Source: Atopobiaceae bacterium
GTDB lineage: Bacteria > Actinomycetota > Coriobacteriia > Coriobacteriales > Atopobiaceae
Direction of reading: 5' to 3'
NCBI GenBank assembly: GCA_017533825.1
Contig: JAFWIE010000037.1
Coordinates: 1 to 41,377, forward strand
Length of the DNA: 41,377 nucleotides
Below the pieces are notes generated by a model. It searched no databases, had not been told where the DNA came from, and worked only from the letters and a program-made list of their open reading frames with translations. A program made the position numbers and the translations under genes. Shown piece after piece: positions 7,790 through 18,119 of this stretch. Every line of letters begins with the position of its first letter. Within the stretch, counting starts at the first letter, position 1.

Positions 7790-8497
7790 TCAGCCGCCCA
7801 AGTACGCCTGGCGCACGCGTTCATCATGGAGGAGCTCATTGGCGTCGCCGCTCATGGAAACCCGTCCTGTCTCGAGCACGTAAGCACGGTTCGCAATGGA
7901 GAGCGCCATGCTTGCGTTCTGCTCGACCAGGAGGATGGTGGTCCCCTGTTCGTTGAGCTCCTTGATGATGTCGAAGATCTCCTGCACCAAGATGGGGGCC
8001 AAGCCCATGGAGGGCTCGTCAAGCATCATGAGCTTGGGCTTGCTCATCAGAGCGCGCCCCATCGCAAGCATCTGCTGCTCGCCACCGCTGAGCGTACCTC
8101 CCGCCTGTGTGCGCCGCTCCTTAAGGCGCGGGAAGCTCTCGTACACGCGCTTGCGCATCTCGAGCGACTCTTCCTCGGTACGCGTGAAGGCACCCATCTC
8201 GAGATTCTCGCGCACCGTCATGTCCTGGAAGATGCGTCGACCCTCCGGACACAACGCGATGCCCTTCGAGACCATCTTGTGCGCGGGAACGCCCACGAGG
8301 CTCTGCCCCTCGAACTCGATGGTTCCAGAGCGCGGACGCAGAAGCCCTGCCACGGTATTGAGCGTGGTGGACTTGCCGGCGCCGTTCGCCCCGATGAGCG
8401 TGACGATCTCGCCTTCCTCGACCTCGAACGAGACACCCTTCACGGCATGAATCGAACCGTAGTATACGTTGAGATCAGTAATCTTCAGCATGCTCAT
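7790..8497 (-). CDS. livF: Branched-chain amino acid ABC transporter ATPase LivF
   Basis: One of the two cytoplasmic ATPases of a high-affinity leucine/isoleucine/valine importer (235 residues). Walker A GANGAGKST, signature LSGGEQQML, Walker B LMMLDEPSMGL and the H-loop-like LLVEQNAS are all present. The 'MLKITDLNVYYGSIHAVKGVSF' opening is characteristic of LivF rather than LivG. The start at 8497 (MSM) or the internal ATG two codons on is uncertain because the ribosome-binding site is weak. The gene lies 14 bp behind livG and 20 bp before ybaK. Confidence 0.94.
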   Translation of the reverse strand: MSMLKITDLNVYYGSIHAVKGVSFEVEEGEIVTLIGANGAGKSTTLNTVAGLLRPRSGTIEFEGQSLVGVPAHKMVSKGIALCPEGRRIFQDMTVRENLEMGAFTRTEEESLEMRKRVYESFPRLKERRTQAGGTLSGGEQQMLAMGRALMSKPKLMMLDEPSMGLAPILVQEIFDIIKELNEQGTTILLVEQNASMALSIANRAYVLETGRVSMSGDANELLHDERVRQAYLGG

Positions 8498-8511
8498 TAC
8501 GCATCACGACC

Positions 8512-9483
8512 TTAATCCTGCTTGCCGAGGTATGCCTCGATCACCTGTGGGTTGCTCTGAATCTCGGCTGGGGTACCCTTGGCGATGATCTTGCCGAAGT
8601 TGAGCACCGCGATTCCCTCGCAAATGCCCATCACGAGGTCCATGTCGTGCTCGATGAGAAGCACGGCGATGTTGAACATGTCGCGAATGCGCACGATGTT
8701 GTCCATGAGCTCGGCCGTCTCGGACGGGTTCATACCCGCTGCCGGCTCGTCGAGGAGCAACAGCTTTGGGTTGGTAGCCAACGCACGCACGATCTCCAGC
8801 CTGCGCTGGGCGCCATATGGAAGCGAGCCTGCGATGTCGTCCGCGTTGCCCGCCATCCCAAAGACGTCGAGGAGCTCGAGCGACTTGTCGTGGAACTCCT
8901 TCTCGCTCACCCAATGTCGCGGAAGGCGCAGCATTCCGCTCCACATGCCGCATTGGATCTGGTTGTGGAGGCCGATGCGCACGTTGTCCTCGACCGTGAG
9001 GGAATCGAAGAGGCGGATGTTCTGGAAGGTACGCGCGATACCGGCTTGACTCACCTTGGGCGTGTCCATGCCCGCGGTGTCGACGCCGTCGAGCAGGATG
9101 GTGCCACGCGTTGGCGCATATACCTTCGTGAGCAGGTTGAACACCGTCGTCTTGCCCGCACCATTCGGTCCGATGAGGCCAGCAATCTCGGTCCTGCCAA
9201 TCATAAGATTGAAGTCGTCGACTGCGCGCAGACCACCAAAGTCGATGCCCAGATGACGGCACTCCAGTATGGGGCTCTTGTCTGCATCGCGTTCGGGAAC
9301 GATGGACTGGCTGGGCACCGGCACCATGCGTGTGGTGGGTCCACGGCGGCCACGCCCGCCATGAGTCTCGGAACCCGCGGCGCTCGTCGCTCCGGCCGCC
9401 GCGCTCTGCGCCTTGTAGGTACCCTTCACATCTTCCTCGCGGTTGCTTTGGGCCCGGTAGGTGCCCTTAACGTCTCTACTCAT
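8512..9483 (-). CDS. livG: Branched-chain amino acid ABC transporter ATPase LivG with N-terminal extension
   Basis: Second ATPase of the Liv importer. Walker A GPNGAGKTT, ABC signature region LPYGAQRRLEI, Walker B LLLLDEPAAGM and the switch His in LLIEHDMDLV are intact, together with the LivG-type insert around NIRLFDSLTVEDNV. The ABC domain starts at about residue 72 (ILECRHLG). Before it lies an unusual ~70-residue hydrophilic extension that carries a 9-residue motif twice, VKGTYRAQS and VKGTYKAQS, then an Ala/Gly/Arg-rich linker. Typical LivG is ~255 residues. The start overlaps the end of livM by 8 bp, supporting the long form; no strong internal start precedes the ABC domain apart from a Met around residue 53. 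Confidence 0.93.
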   Translation of the reverse strand: MSRDVKGTYRAQSNREEDVKGTYKAQSAAAGATSAAGSETHGGRGRRGPTTRMVPVPSQSIVPERDADKSPILECRHLGIDFGGLRAVDDFNLMIGRTEIAGLIGPNGAGKTTVFNLLTKVYAPTRGTILLDGVDTAGMDTPKVSQAGIARTFQNIRLFDSLTVEDNVRIGLHNQIQCGMWSGMLRLPRHWVSEKEFHDKSLELLDVFGMAGNADDIAGSLPYGAQRRLEIVRALATNPKLLLLDEPAAGMNPSETAELMDNIVRIRDMFNIAVLLIEHDMDLVMGICEGIAVLNFGKIIAKGTPAEIQSNPQVIEAYLGKQD

Positions 9484-10573
9484 CGGCGACGCCCCCCTCC
9501 GCGTCGACGGCCAATGCGGCCTGGTCGTCTCCTCTTCGGCGCAATCGCTCGCGCAGGTCGGCGATCTTTGACTGGATAGTTCGGTTGTTCGTGACGAGCA
9601 TCACGGCGATGAGCACGATGGCATACATGAGCATGCGGAAGTCGCCGATGAAGCGTAGCTTCTCTGGGAGAATGGTAAGTACGATGGCGGCGATGATGCC
9701 ACCGCGGATGTTGCCCATGCCGCCAAGAACCACGAAGACGAGGATGAGAATCGACGTGTTGAAGTCGAACTTCTTGGGGACGATGGAGCTGAAGTTCTGT
9801 GCGTAGAGGGCGCCTGCCATCCCCGCCAGCGCCGCCGACACCACGAACGCAATCAGTCGGTACTTCGTCGTGTTGATGCCCACGGACTCCGCAGCGATGC
9901 GGTTGTCGCGCACGGCCATGATGGCACGACCCGTTCGGCTGTTCACAAGGTTGAGCACCACAAAGAGCGTGAACAGCACCAGCAGGAAGCCCATTGTAAA
10001 GTTCGAGAGCTTCGTGATGCCCACGGCACCCTGCGGGCCGTTGATCACGATCTTGCCCCCGTCCATGCCGAGCGCCTGCGCGTTGGTCATGGAGAGGTGC
10101 AGACCCGAGGCGTCGAAGCCTGCATAGAGGTTGTTGAGCAGGTTCTTGATGATCTCGCCGAACGCAAGCGTCACGATGGCGAGGTAGTCGCCGTGCAGCC
10201 TCATGACCGGCACGCCCACCACGAAGCCCGCGAGGCCAGCAAACATGCCGCCCACGATCATCGAGACGAGCAGCCTGACCCAGCCAACGGGAATTGCCTC
10301 TGCGAGCATGCTTGCTACGATGACACCCGTGAAGGCACCCATGCTCATGAATCCGGCATGACCGAGCGAAAGCTCGCCCGAGATGCCAACCACAAGGTTG
10401 AGCGATATGGCGAGGGAGATATAGGCAGTGATCGGCACCAAGAGACCAGCCGTCGAGCTCGAGATTGCCTTCGTCGCAGCAAGCGATTGCATCACGACGA
10501 AGAGCACGATCACCATGGCGTAGGTAATGAGGTTGGAACGCGTCGTAGCGCTGAGGTTCTTGAGTTTGCTCAT
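9476..10573 (-). CDS. livM: Branched-chain amino acid ABC transporter permease LivM
   Basis: Inner-membrane permease of 365 residues with about nine or ten hydrophobic segments. The family signature SGELSLGHAGFMSMGAF is near residues 64-80, and the EAA-like loop near LHGDYLAIVTLAFGEI contacts the ATPases. It pairs with LivH to form the channel. The charged C-terminal tail (LRERLRRRGDD) is cytoplasmic. ATG at 10573 is only 3 bp after the livH stop, and the 3' end overlaps livG, which indicates one coupled transcript. Confidence 0.95.
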   Translation of the reverse strand: MSKLKNLSATTRSNLITYAMVIVLFVVMQSLAATKAISSSTAGLLVPITAYISLAISLNLVVGISGELSLGHAGFMSMGAFTGVIVASMLAEAIPVGWVRLLVSMIVGGMFAGLAGFVVGVPVMRLHGDYLAIVTLAFGEIIKNLLNNLYAGFDASGLHLSMTNAQALGMDGGKIVINGPQGAVGITKLSNFTMGFLLVLFTLFVVLNLVNSRTGRAIMAVRDNRIAAESVGINTTKYRLIAFVVSAALAGMAGALYAQNFSSIVPKKFDFNTSILILVFVVLGGMGNIRGGIIAAIVLTILPEKLRFIGDFRMLMYAIVLIAVMLVTNNRTIQSKIADLRERLRRRGDDQAALAVDAEGGVADE

Positions 10574-10576
10574 CGC

Positions 10577-11458
10577 TTACACCTTCTCGTGAATCTCTTT
10601 GCCGAGCAGGCCGGCGGGACGAATGAGGAGCATGACGATGAGCACGCCAAAGACGATGGCGTCAGCAAGCTGCGTGCCGATGTACGCCTTGGCAAAGATC
10701 TCGATGATGCCGAGCAGCACGCCGCCAAGCGCGGCTCCGGGAATCGAACCGATGCCGCCGATAACCGCCGCCGTGAACGCCTTGATACCAGGCAGTGAGC
10801 CCGTCGTGGGCATGAGCGTGGGATACGTCGAGCAGAGCAACACGCCCGCAATTGCCGCAAGACCCGAACCGATGGCAAAGACCATGGAGATGGTGGTGTT
10901 CACGTTGATGCCCATGAGCTGCGCAGCGCCCTTGTCCTCGGAGCAGGCGCGCATGGCCTTGCCCATCTTGGTGCGCGAGGTGAAGAGCGTGAGGCACACC
11001 ATGATGAGCACGCACGTCAGGGCCGTCACGATGTTGATGGGTCCCACGACCAGCTGCCCGTCGAAGAACTTGAGCGAAGGAAGGTCGACCACCGACTTGA
11101 AGACCTTGGGGTCGGCACCCCATATGAGCAGAGCGGAGTTCTGGAGGAAGTAGCTCACGCCGATGGCCGTGATGAGCACGGCAAGTGATGGGGCCTCACG
11201 CAGCGGTTTGTAGGCCGCACGCTCAACCACCATGCCGAGGCAGGTGCAGCCCACGATGGACAACAAGACGGACACCGCCACCGGCAGACCGAGGTTGTTC
11301 ATGCACACGAAGCAAATGTAGCCACCCACCATGATGACGTCGCCATGCGCGAAATTGAGCATCTTCGCAATGCCGTACACCATCGTGTATCCCAACGCGA
11401 TGATGGCGTACACGCTACCCAGGCTTATCCCGTTGATCAGGTTGGTGAGGAAGCCCAT
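10577..11458 (-). CDS. livH: Branched-chain amino acid ABC transporter permease LivH
   Basis: Membrane permease of 293 residues, the normal LivH length, with about eight hydrophobic segments. The N-terminus LINGISLGSVYAIIALGYTM and the GIAKMLNFAHGDVIMVG block are diagnostic of LivH; the C-terminal half contains IKAFTAAVIGGIGSIPGAALGG-like loops used for ATPase contact. A strong AAAGGAGG site stands before ATG 11458. The gene follows livJ after 114 bp that contain a long hairpin, so the permease genes may be made at a lower level than the binding protein. Confidence 0.95.
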   Translation of the reverse strand: MGFLTNLINGISLGSVYAIIALGYTMVYGIAKMLNFAHGDVIMVGGYICFVCMNNLGLPVAVSVLLSIVGCTCLGMVVERAAYKPLREAPSLAVLITAIGVSYFLQNSALLIWGADPKVFKSVVDLPSLKFFDGQLVVGPINIVTALTCVLIMVCLTLFTSRTKMGKAMRACSEDKGAAQLMGINVNTTISMVFAIGSGLAAIAGVLLCSTYPTLMPTTGSLPGIKAFTAAVIGGIGSIPGAALGGVLLGIIEIFAKAYIGTQLADAIVFGVLIVMLLIRPAGLLGKEIHEKV

Positions 11459-11497
11459 ACGCCCCTCCTTTCTCTCCTATGCGTAGCGCGCGACAAG

Positions 11498-11551
11498 GGA
11501 CACGCCCCTACGGCACACGAACTCGCGCGCGTGCCGTAGTGACGTGTCCCC
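11498..11551. promoter_or_regulatory. Long imperfect hairpin between livJ and livH
   Basis: Outer arms GGGACACG / CGTGTCCC and inner arms CTACGGCAC / GTGCCGTAG pair around a 14-base loop. The hairpin lies in the 114-bp gap after the binding-protein gene. Such stems often protect the upstream mRNA or partly terminate, so that binding protein exceeds permease. There is no T-run, so full termination is unlikely. Confidence 0.6.
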
Positions 11552-11572
11552 CGCCGCATCCCAGACGTTGAT

Positions 11573-12808
11573 TTACTCGGCGTCGAGCGGCATGTAGACG
11601 CCGTTCTGGATGACCATGCCCTTGGGGGTCTTGGTGACTTCGCCGGTGGTGGACCAGCTCGACTCACCAGTCAGGCCGCTGTACTTGAAGCTCGAGTCGG
11701 TGAACTGCGCGATGAGCGCGTCACAGATTTCCTCGGTAGCCATGTCGGGCGTGATGCCGGCGGTCTCGATGGCCTGCGCGATGGCCTTGACGCAGTCATA
11801 CGCGTCAGCGGCGAACTGGTTGGGGTTCTCCTCAGAGCCGGCAGCCGCCTTGTAGGCCTCGTCGAAGCTCTGGGTCGCCTCATCCTCGGCAGTCGCGACG
11901 AACGGGGTGAGCAGCATGACGCCCTCGGCGAGCGAGGTGTCGAAGCCCTCGAGCGTCAGAATGCCGTCCATGCCGTCGACGCCGAAGAACTTCGGGGCGA
12001 AGTCCTGCTTCTTTGCCTCGGCGAGGATCAGCGATGCGGGCGTGTAGTAGATGGGCAGGAAGATGAGGTCGGCCTTGTTGTCCTTGGCGTCCTTGACCTG
12101 TACCGAGAAGTCCGTCTGGTCGTCGGTGAAGGTCGTGGTGGAGACTACCTCGAAGGACTTGCTCGCAGCCTCGTCCACGAACTTCTGATAGATGCCGGTG
12201 GAGTAGGCATCTGCGTTGTTGTAGATGATGGCAACCTTCGTGCCGAGCTTCTGCTCGTCGATGTACTGAGCGGACGCCGTTCCCTGGTTGGGGTCGGTGA
12301 AGCACATCTGGAAGACGTTGTCCTTGCGCGGATTATCGGCACCGATATCCTCACCACCGATGACGTTAACGGAGGAGGCGGAGGGCGTCAGCTCGAAAAT
12401 GCGGTCCGCGTTGGTCTCGGTCGAGACGGCAACGCAGGGGGTCGTCGTGGTGGTGCCCACCAGAATCTGCATGCCCCAGTCCTTGAGCGTGTTGTACGCG
12501 TTGACGGACTTCTCTGCGTCATGCTCGTCGTCCTGCCAGTTGAGCTCCATCTTGATGGTGCCGGCAGCGTTGACCTCGTCGACGGCAACCTGCGCGCCGA
12601 ACTTGGTGGCGGAGCCATAGATGGCTGCGGCGCCCGTCACGGGGCCGATGCCACCGATCAGGAAGGCGTCGCCACCAGCGGCGGCAGCGCCATCCGACGA
12701 GGACCCGGAGTCACCGGACCCACCACACGCCGTAAGGCCGAGACCGGCCGCAACGACGCCAGAGAGCTTGAGGAAGTTCCTGCGTGATACTGCATTCTCG
12801 ATTTTCAT
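11573..12808 (-). CDS. livJ: Branched-chain amino acid substrate-binding lipoprotein LivJ/LivK (Tat type)
   Basis: Periplasm-side/extracellular binding protein of the Liv importer, type I periplasmic-binding fold (411 residues). The N-terminus MKIENAVSRRNFLKLSG has a twin-arginine motif (S8-R9-R10-N-F-L-K), and LGLTACGG gives a lipobox with Cys28. It is therefore a Tat-exported lipoprotein followed by a Gly/Ser/Ala linker. The body starts FLIGGIGPVTGAAAIYGSA, the usual ligand-binding start. ATG 12808 was chosen for the GGGGG site 4 bp upstream; an in-frame ATG at 12829 is less likely. Leu/Ile/Val as substrate is inferred from operon type; other amino acids or amides are possible. Confidence 0.92.
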   Translation of the reverse strand: MKIENAVSRRNFLKLSGVVAAGLGLTACGGSGDSGSSSDGAAAAGGDAFLIGGIGPVTGAAAIYGSATKFGAQVAVDEVNAAGTIKMELNWQDDEHDAEKSVNAYNTLKDWGMQILVGTTTTTPCVAVSTETNADRIFELTPSASSVNVIGGEDIGADNPRKDNVFQMCFTDPNQGTASAQYIDEQKLGTKVAIIYNNADAYSTGIYQKFVDEAASKSFEVVSTTTFTDDQTDFSVQVKDAKDNKADLIFLPIYYTPASLILAEAKKQDFAPKFFGVDGMDGILTLEGFDTSLAEGVMLLTPFVATAEDEATQSFDEAYKAAAGSEENPNQFAADAYDCVKAIAQAIETAGITPDMATEEICDALIAQFTDSSFKYSGLTGESSWSTTGEVTKTPKGMVIQNGVYMPLDAE

Positions 12809-12829
12809 CGTTCCCCCTGACATGTTCAA

Positions 12830-13063
12830 TATCTAAAAGAGTACCAATAGTACCCGTCTATCCTAAACGCGAAGCGTCCGGGTGAACAATGCCGTTACCG
12901 ATTCGCAATGTGCCACGCTCACTTTGCCGGGAGACCTTTGCCGGGAGAGTGCTGGGGCGACCACATGGGCCATTGGGGGCACCTCCCGGCGGAGCCGCCC
13001 ACGGTGGACCCCCAGCGGGGATGATTACTGGGGGCCCACCCCTCGGTGGACCCCCAGCAAGCA
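12830..13063. other. Intergenic region between uvrA and livJ with GC-rich repeats
   Basis: Holds the livJ promoter region near 12835-12870 (A/T-richer; no convincing -35/-10 pair chosen). It also has a 13-bp tandem repeat CTTTGCCGGGAGA at 12922-12934 and 12936-12948, and two copies of GGTGGACCCCCAGC (13003-13016 and 13045-13058). A minus-strand frame of 69 codons (13067-12858) is Gly/Pro-rich and is probably a by-product of these repeats. Confidence 0.5.
13028..13057. terminator. Hairpin downstream of uvrA
   Basis: CTGGGGGCCCACC and GGTGGACCCCCAG pair (one mismatch in 13) around the loop CCTC, starting 6 bp past the uvrA stop. It is stable and well placed for uvrA transcript 3' end formation, but no T-run follows, so it may act only with other factors. 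Confidence 0.5.
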
Positions 13064-15949
13064 TCATTGCATGCGTGCGCGATCGCGCTCGAGAATGCGC
13101 GCGAGGTACTTGCCGGTGTAGCTGTCGGGGTTCTGGGCCACCTTCTCGGGCGTGCCGTACGCCACGATCTGACCTCCCCCGTCGCCACCCTCAGGTCCCA
13201 GGTCGATGACGCGGTCGGCCGTCTTTATGACGTCGAGGTTGTGTTCGATGACGAGCACCGTGTTCCCTGCATCCACAAGACGCTGCAGCACATCTACGAG
13301 CTGCCGGACGTCCTCGAAGTGCAGTCCCGTCGTCGGCTCATCGAGGATGTAGAACGTCTTGCCCGTCTGCTGACGATGCAGCTCCTTGGCAAGCTTGACG
13401 CGCTGCGCCTCGCCACCCGAGAGCGTCGTTGCCGGCTGACCCAGATGGATGTAGCCAAGGCCCACCTCATAAAGCGTGCGGAGCTTCTTCTCGATGCGGG
13501 GGATGTTCGCGAAGAAAGCGAGCGCCTCGGTAACGGTCATGTCCAGAACGTCCGAGATGGACTTGTCGTGGTAGCGAATCTCCAGCGTCTCGCGGTTATA
13601 CCGTCTGCCGCCACACACCTCACAAGGCACATACACGTCGGGCAGGAAGTTCATCTCGATCTTTATCTGACCGTCGCCCTTGCATGCCTCGCAGCGTCCT
13701 CCGCTCACGTTGAACGAGAAGCGCCCCGGCGCATACCCGCGCGCGCGACTCTCCGGCACGCTCGCGAAGAGTTGCCTGAGGTCGTCCCACAACCCGATGT
13801 AGGTGGCAGGGTTCGAGCGCGGGGTGCGTCCGATGGGACTCTGGTCGATGTCGATGACCTTATCCACGATCTTGCGACCTTCATCGTCGACAAGGCCCTC
13901 GATCTTTCGATACGGTCCGACGGGCCGCTGCGAGCGATGAACGGTGTTGGTGAGCGCCGGTGCGAGCGTATCGGTGATGAGCGAGCTCTTGCCGGATCCA
14001 GACACGCCCGTAACCACCGTGAAGGTACCGAGCTCGATGCGCGCGGTGACATTCTTCAGGTTGTTTGCCCGCGCGCCCACGATACGCACGGAGCCACGGT
14101 TGGGGTTGCGACGTTCGGCGGGTAGCTTGATCATGCGCTCGCCGCGCAGATAAGAACCCGTGAGCGACTCCTCGCTCTGCTCGATTTGTGCGGGCGTTCC
14201 CGCCGCGACGACATCGCCACCACGCTCCCCCGCTCCGGGACCCATGTCGATGACGTAGTCGGCCGCGAGGATGGTGTCCTCGTCATGCTCGACGACGATG
14301 ACGGTGTTGCCTTGGTCGCGCAGACGACGTAGGGTGGCAATCAGACGATCGTTGTCGCGCTGGTGAAGGCCGATGGACGGCTCGTCCAAGATGTAGAGCA
14401 CCCCCATGAGGCCCGCACCGATCTGCGTGGCCAAGCGAATGCGCTGCGCCTCGCCACCGGAGAGCGTCGCAGCCGCGCGGCTGAGCGTGAGGTAGTCTAA
14501 GCCCACGTTGACGAGGAACCGAAGTCGAGCGAGCACCTCCTTGACGATAGGGGCGCCGATGAGCTTCTGTCGTTCGGTGAGCTCAAGCGCCTCGAAGAAC
14601 TCAAGCGCCTCTCGGCAGGAAAGGTCGCACACCTCCTGGATGTTGCGGTCCCCCACGGTGACGGCAAGGTACTCCGGTTTGAGGCGCGCGCCATGGCATG
14701 TCGGGCACGGTGTCTCGCGGATGTACTTCTCGTAGTGCTTGCGCATAGTCTCGGAGCTGGTCTCTTGGTATTTGTCGAAGAGTATGTTGCGAACGCCGTC
14801 GAACTTCGTGAACCAGTAGGTGTTGCGCCCATCACGCGTGAGGTAGTCGACGCGAATCTTCGTGGAGCCGAGACCGTCGAGCAGGACACGCTGCACGCGC
14901 TTCGGGAGGTCCTCCCAAGGGGTCGTGGGGTCCACGTCAAGGTGGCGACACACCGCGGCGAGCACTTGGGGGTAGTAGTTCGAGTTGCCAAAGATGCCGC
15001 CAAAGACGCCTTCGGCCACCGAGAGCGCAGGGTCCTCGATGAGCGCCTCGGCGTCCACAATGCGGCGCGTTCCCAAGCCGTCGCAGTCGGGACAGGCCCC
15101 ATAGGGCGCATTGAACGAGAAGTCGCGCGGCTGCAGATCGTCGATGGAGTGGCCGTGCTCCGGACATGCGAGCGCCAACGAGTACTGCAACAGCTCCTCA
15201 GGCATGCGCTCGGGATCCTTGCGATCGGCCAAAAGTAGGAAGCCAACCCGACCCTCCGCCATCTTGGTCGCCGTCTCGACCGCTTCGGCGATGCGTCCCA
15301 GAGAGTTCTCGCGCACCACAATGCGGTCGACCACGACCTCGATGCTGTGTTTGAAGGTCTTGGGCAGGCGAATCTCGCCCTCGCCAAGCTCACGCACCTC
15401 TCCATCGACGCGCACGCGGCTGAACCCCTCGCGGCGCAAGTCGTCGAAGAGCTTGGTGTACTCGCCCTTACGGCCCAAAACGACGGGCGCTAGCACAAGG
15501 GCGCGACGCCCCTGCGCGTGCTCAAGGACCTTGTCGGCCACTTGGTCGGTGGTCTGACGCTCGATAGGCCTACCACACTCCGGACAGTGCGGCGTTCCGA
15601 CGCGTGCGTAGAGCAGACGCAGATAGTCGTAGATCTCCGTCACGGTGCCCACCGTCGAGCGCGGGTTGCGACTCGTCGTCTTCTGGTCGATGGAGACGGC
15701 CGGGCTCAGACCATCTATGGAGTCGAGGTCGGGCTTGTCCATCTGCCCGAGGAACATGCGTGCGTAGCTCGAGAGACTCTCCACGTAACGTCGCTGACCT
15801 TCGGCATAGATCGTGTCGAACGCAAGGCTCGACTTGCCTGAACCAGAGAGGCCCGTGATGACCACGAGTTTGTCGCGGGGGATGTCGACGTCGATGTCGC
15901 GAAGGTTGTGCTCTCGCGCACCGCGGATGGCAATGGACTCCGAAGCCAT
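13064..15949 (-). CDS. uvrA: Excinuclease ABC subunit A
   Basis: DNA-damage recognition ATPase of nucleotide excision repair (961 residues, normal length); works as a dimer with UvrB. Two ABC modules are present. The first has Walker [10 protein letters not shown] near residue 33, and [16 protein letters not shown] with Walker [12 protein letters not shown]. The second has [24 protein letters not shown] and [11 protein letters not shown]. Zinc modules: ACPEHGHS paired with CPDCDGLG (the first ligand pair is C-x2-H, as in several actinobacteria) and [14 protein letters not shown] paired with [12 protein letters not shown] 15949 follows an AAAGGAG site. It lies upstream of the liv genes but is separated by a hairpin and 255 bp, so it is probably a separate transcript. 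Confidence 0.97.
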   Translation of the reverse strand: MASESIAIRGAREHNLRDIDVDIPRDKLVVITGLSGSGKSSLAFDTIYAEGQRRYVESLSSYARMFLGQMDKPDLDSIDGLSPAVSIDQKTTSRNPRSTVGTVTEIYDYLRLLYARVGTPHCPECGRPIERQTTDQVADKVLEHAQGRRALVLAPVVLGRKGEYTKLFDDLRREGFSRVRVDGEVRELGEGEIRLPKTFKHSIEVVVDRIVVRENSLGRIAEAVETATKMAEGRVGFLLLADRKDPERMPEELLQYSLALACPEHGHSIDDLQPRDFSFNAPYGACPDCDGLGTRRIVDAEALIEDPALSVAEGVFGGIFGNSNYYPQVLAAVCRHLDVDPTTPWEDLPKRVQRVLLDGLGSTKIRVDYLTRDGRNTYWFTKFDGVRNILFDKYQETSSETMRKHYEKYIRETPCPTCHGARLKPEYLAVTVGDRNIQEVCDLSCREALEFFEALELTERQKLIGAPIVKEVLARLRFLVNVGLDYLTLSRAAATLSGGEAQRIRLATQIGAGLMGVLYILDEPSIGLHQRDNDRLIATLRRLRDQGNTVIVVEHDEDTILAADYVIDMGPGAGERGGDVVAAGTPAQIEQSEESLTGSYLRGERMIKLPAERRNPNRGSVRIVGARANNLKNVTARIELGTFTVVTGVSGSGKSSLITDTLAPALTNTVHRSQRPVGPYRKIEGLVDDEGRKIVDKVIDIDQSPIGRTPRSNPATYIGLWDDLRQLFASVPESRARGYAPGRFSFNVSGGRCEACKGDGQIKIEMNFLPDVYVPCEVCGGRRYNRETLEIRYHDKSISDVLDMTVTEALAFFANIPRIEKKLRTLYEVGLGYIHLGQPATTLSGGEAQRVKLAKELHRQQTGKTFYILDEPTTGLHFEDVRQLVDVLQRLVDAGNTVLVIEHNLDVIKTADRVIDLGPEGGDGGGQIVAYGTPEKVAQNPDSYTGKYLARILERDRARMQ

Positions 15950-15983
15950 GGGGCTCCTTTCGAACTGAGGTTTGCACCGTTCC

Positions 15984-15989
15984 AGTGTA
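15984..15989 (-). promoter_or_regulatory. Possible -10 box of uvrA
   Basis: Minus-strand TACACT about 35 bp upstream of the uvrA ATG, in the context CGCTACACTGGAA. The identical 13 bases occur upstream of the membrane hydrolase gene (near 29915-29927), and TTACACTGGG precedes the SH3 protein gene, which suggests a species-type promoter -10. The -35 is unclear. Confidence 0.4.
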
Positions 15990-16136
15990 GCGACCTGCGC
16001 ACATCATCACAGGGATTGCAAAGCGTGTTCGGTTTTTTGGACCGCCGCTCGGGAGGAATCATCCGGAGCGTTGATGGGAACTCGCACCACACACCCCGCG
16101 CCGAAAGACGTGCCACCATTCATCGACTAACGATGA

Positions 16137-17675
<1,539 letters not shown>

Positions 17676-17709
17676 GCGGCGCCTAGAGGCTCGATAGTTC
17701 GTCCGCAAA

Positions 17710-17744
17710 CGGCCCAAGAGGGGCAACCCTCTTGGGCCGCTTTT
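17710..17744 (+). terminator. Rho-independent terminator of the GH1 gene
   Basis: CGGCCCAAGAGGG and CCCTCTTGGGCCG form a perfect 13-bp stem around GCAA, followed by CTTTT. It lies 35 bp after the GH1 stop codon. Confidence 0.9.
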
Positions 17745-17770
17745 CGGTATGCTCACCATGACGCACAAAT

Positions 17771-17930
17771 TAGTGCGGAAAATCGTTAAGCAGTATTGGC
17801 TTCAACTGGGAATTTACCGATTTTGATAACGATTTTCCACAGTGGCTATTTTAGCCAGTGCGGAAAATCGATATCAAATGTGGTAAAACCCCAGTTGACA
17901 AGGAATTGTTGTAACGATTTTCCACACTTA
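17771..17930. repeat. Compound palindromic element, copy 1
   Basis: Ends TAGTGCGGAAAATCGTTA and (reverse) TAAGTGTGGAAAATCGTTA are inverted repeats. The centre is a second palindrome: GATAACGATTTTCCACAGTGG ... CCAGTGCGGAAAATCGATATC, with TGGCTATTTTAGCCA in the middle. The element is thus two ~80-bp units head to head. It is A/T-rich compared with its surroundings and occurs again at 19200-19360 in the same orientation. No transposase is encoded, so it resembles a MITE or another intergenic mobile repeat. It lies in the ~440-bp gap between the GH1 and AIM24 genes; the rest of that gap holds only the terminator and the AIM24 leader. Confidence 0.85.
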
Positions 17931-18119
17931 TCCCTATTGGTTATATAGTCCTCGTCCAACATTTGAATGCCGCCAGCGGGTTTTTGACGCAACTACGACG
18001 CCGGACGTCGCGATTGGGCCGCTTTTGCGACCCCTCACCAACATCTGGCTTAGCGTCGAAGGTACCGACACGTATATTACTAATACAGTCAAACGGAGCA
18101 ATCGACAAAGGAGATGCCC

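Noticed and set aside
12809..12857. Riboswitch or leader upstream of livJ
   Set aside because: The leader is too short and has no recognisable structure.
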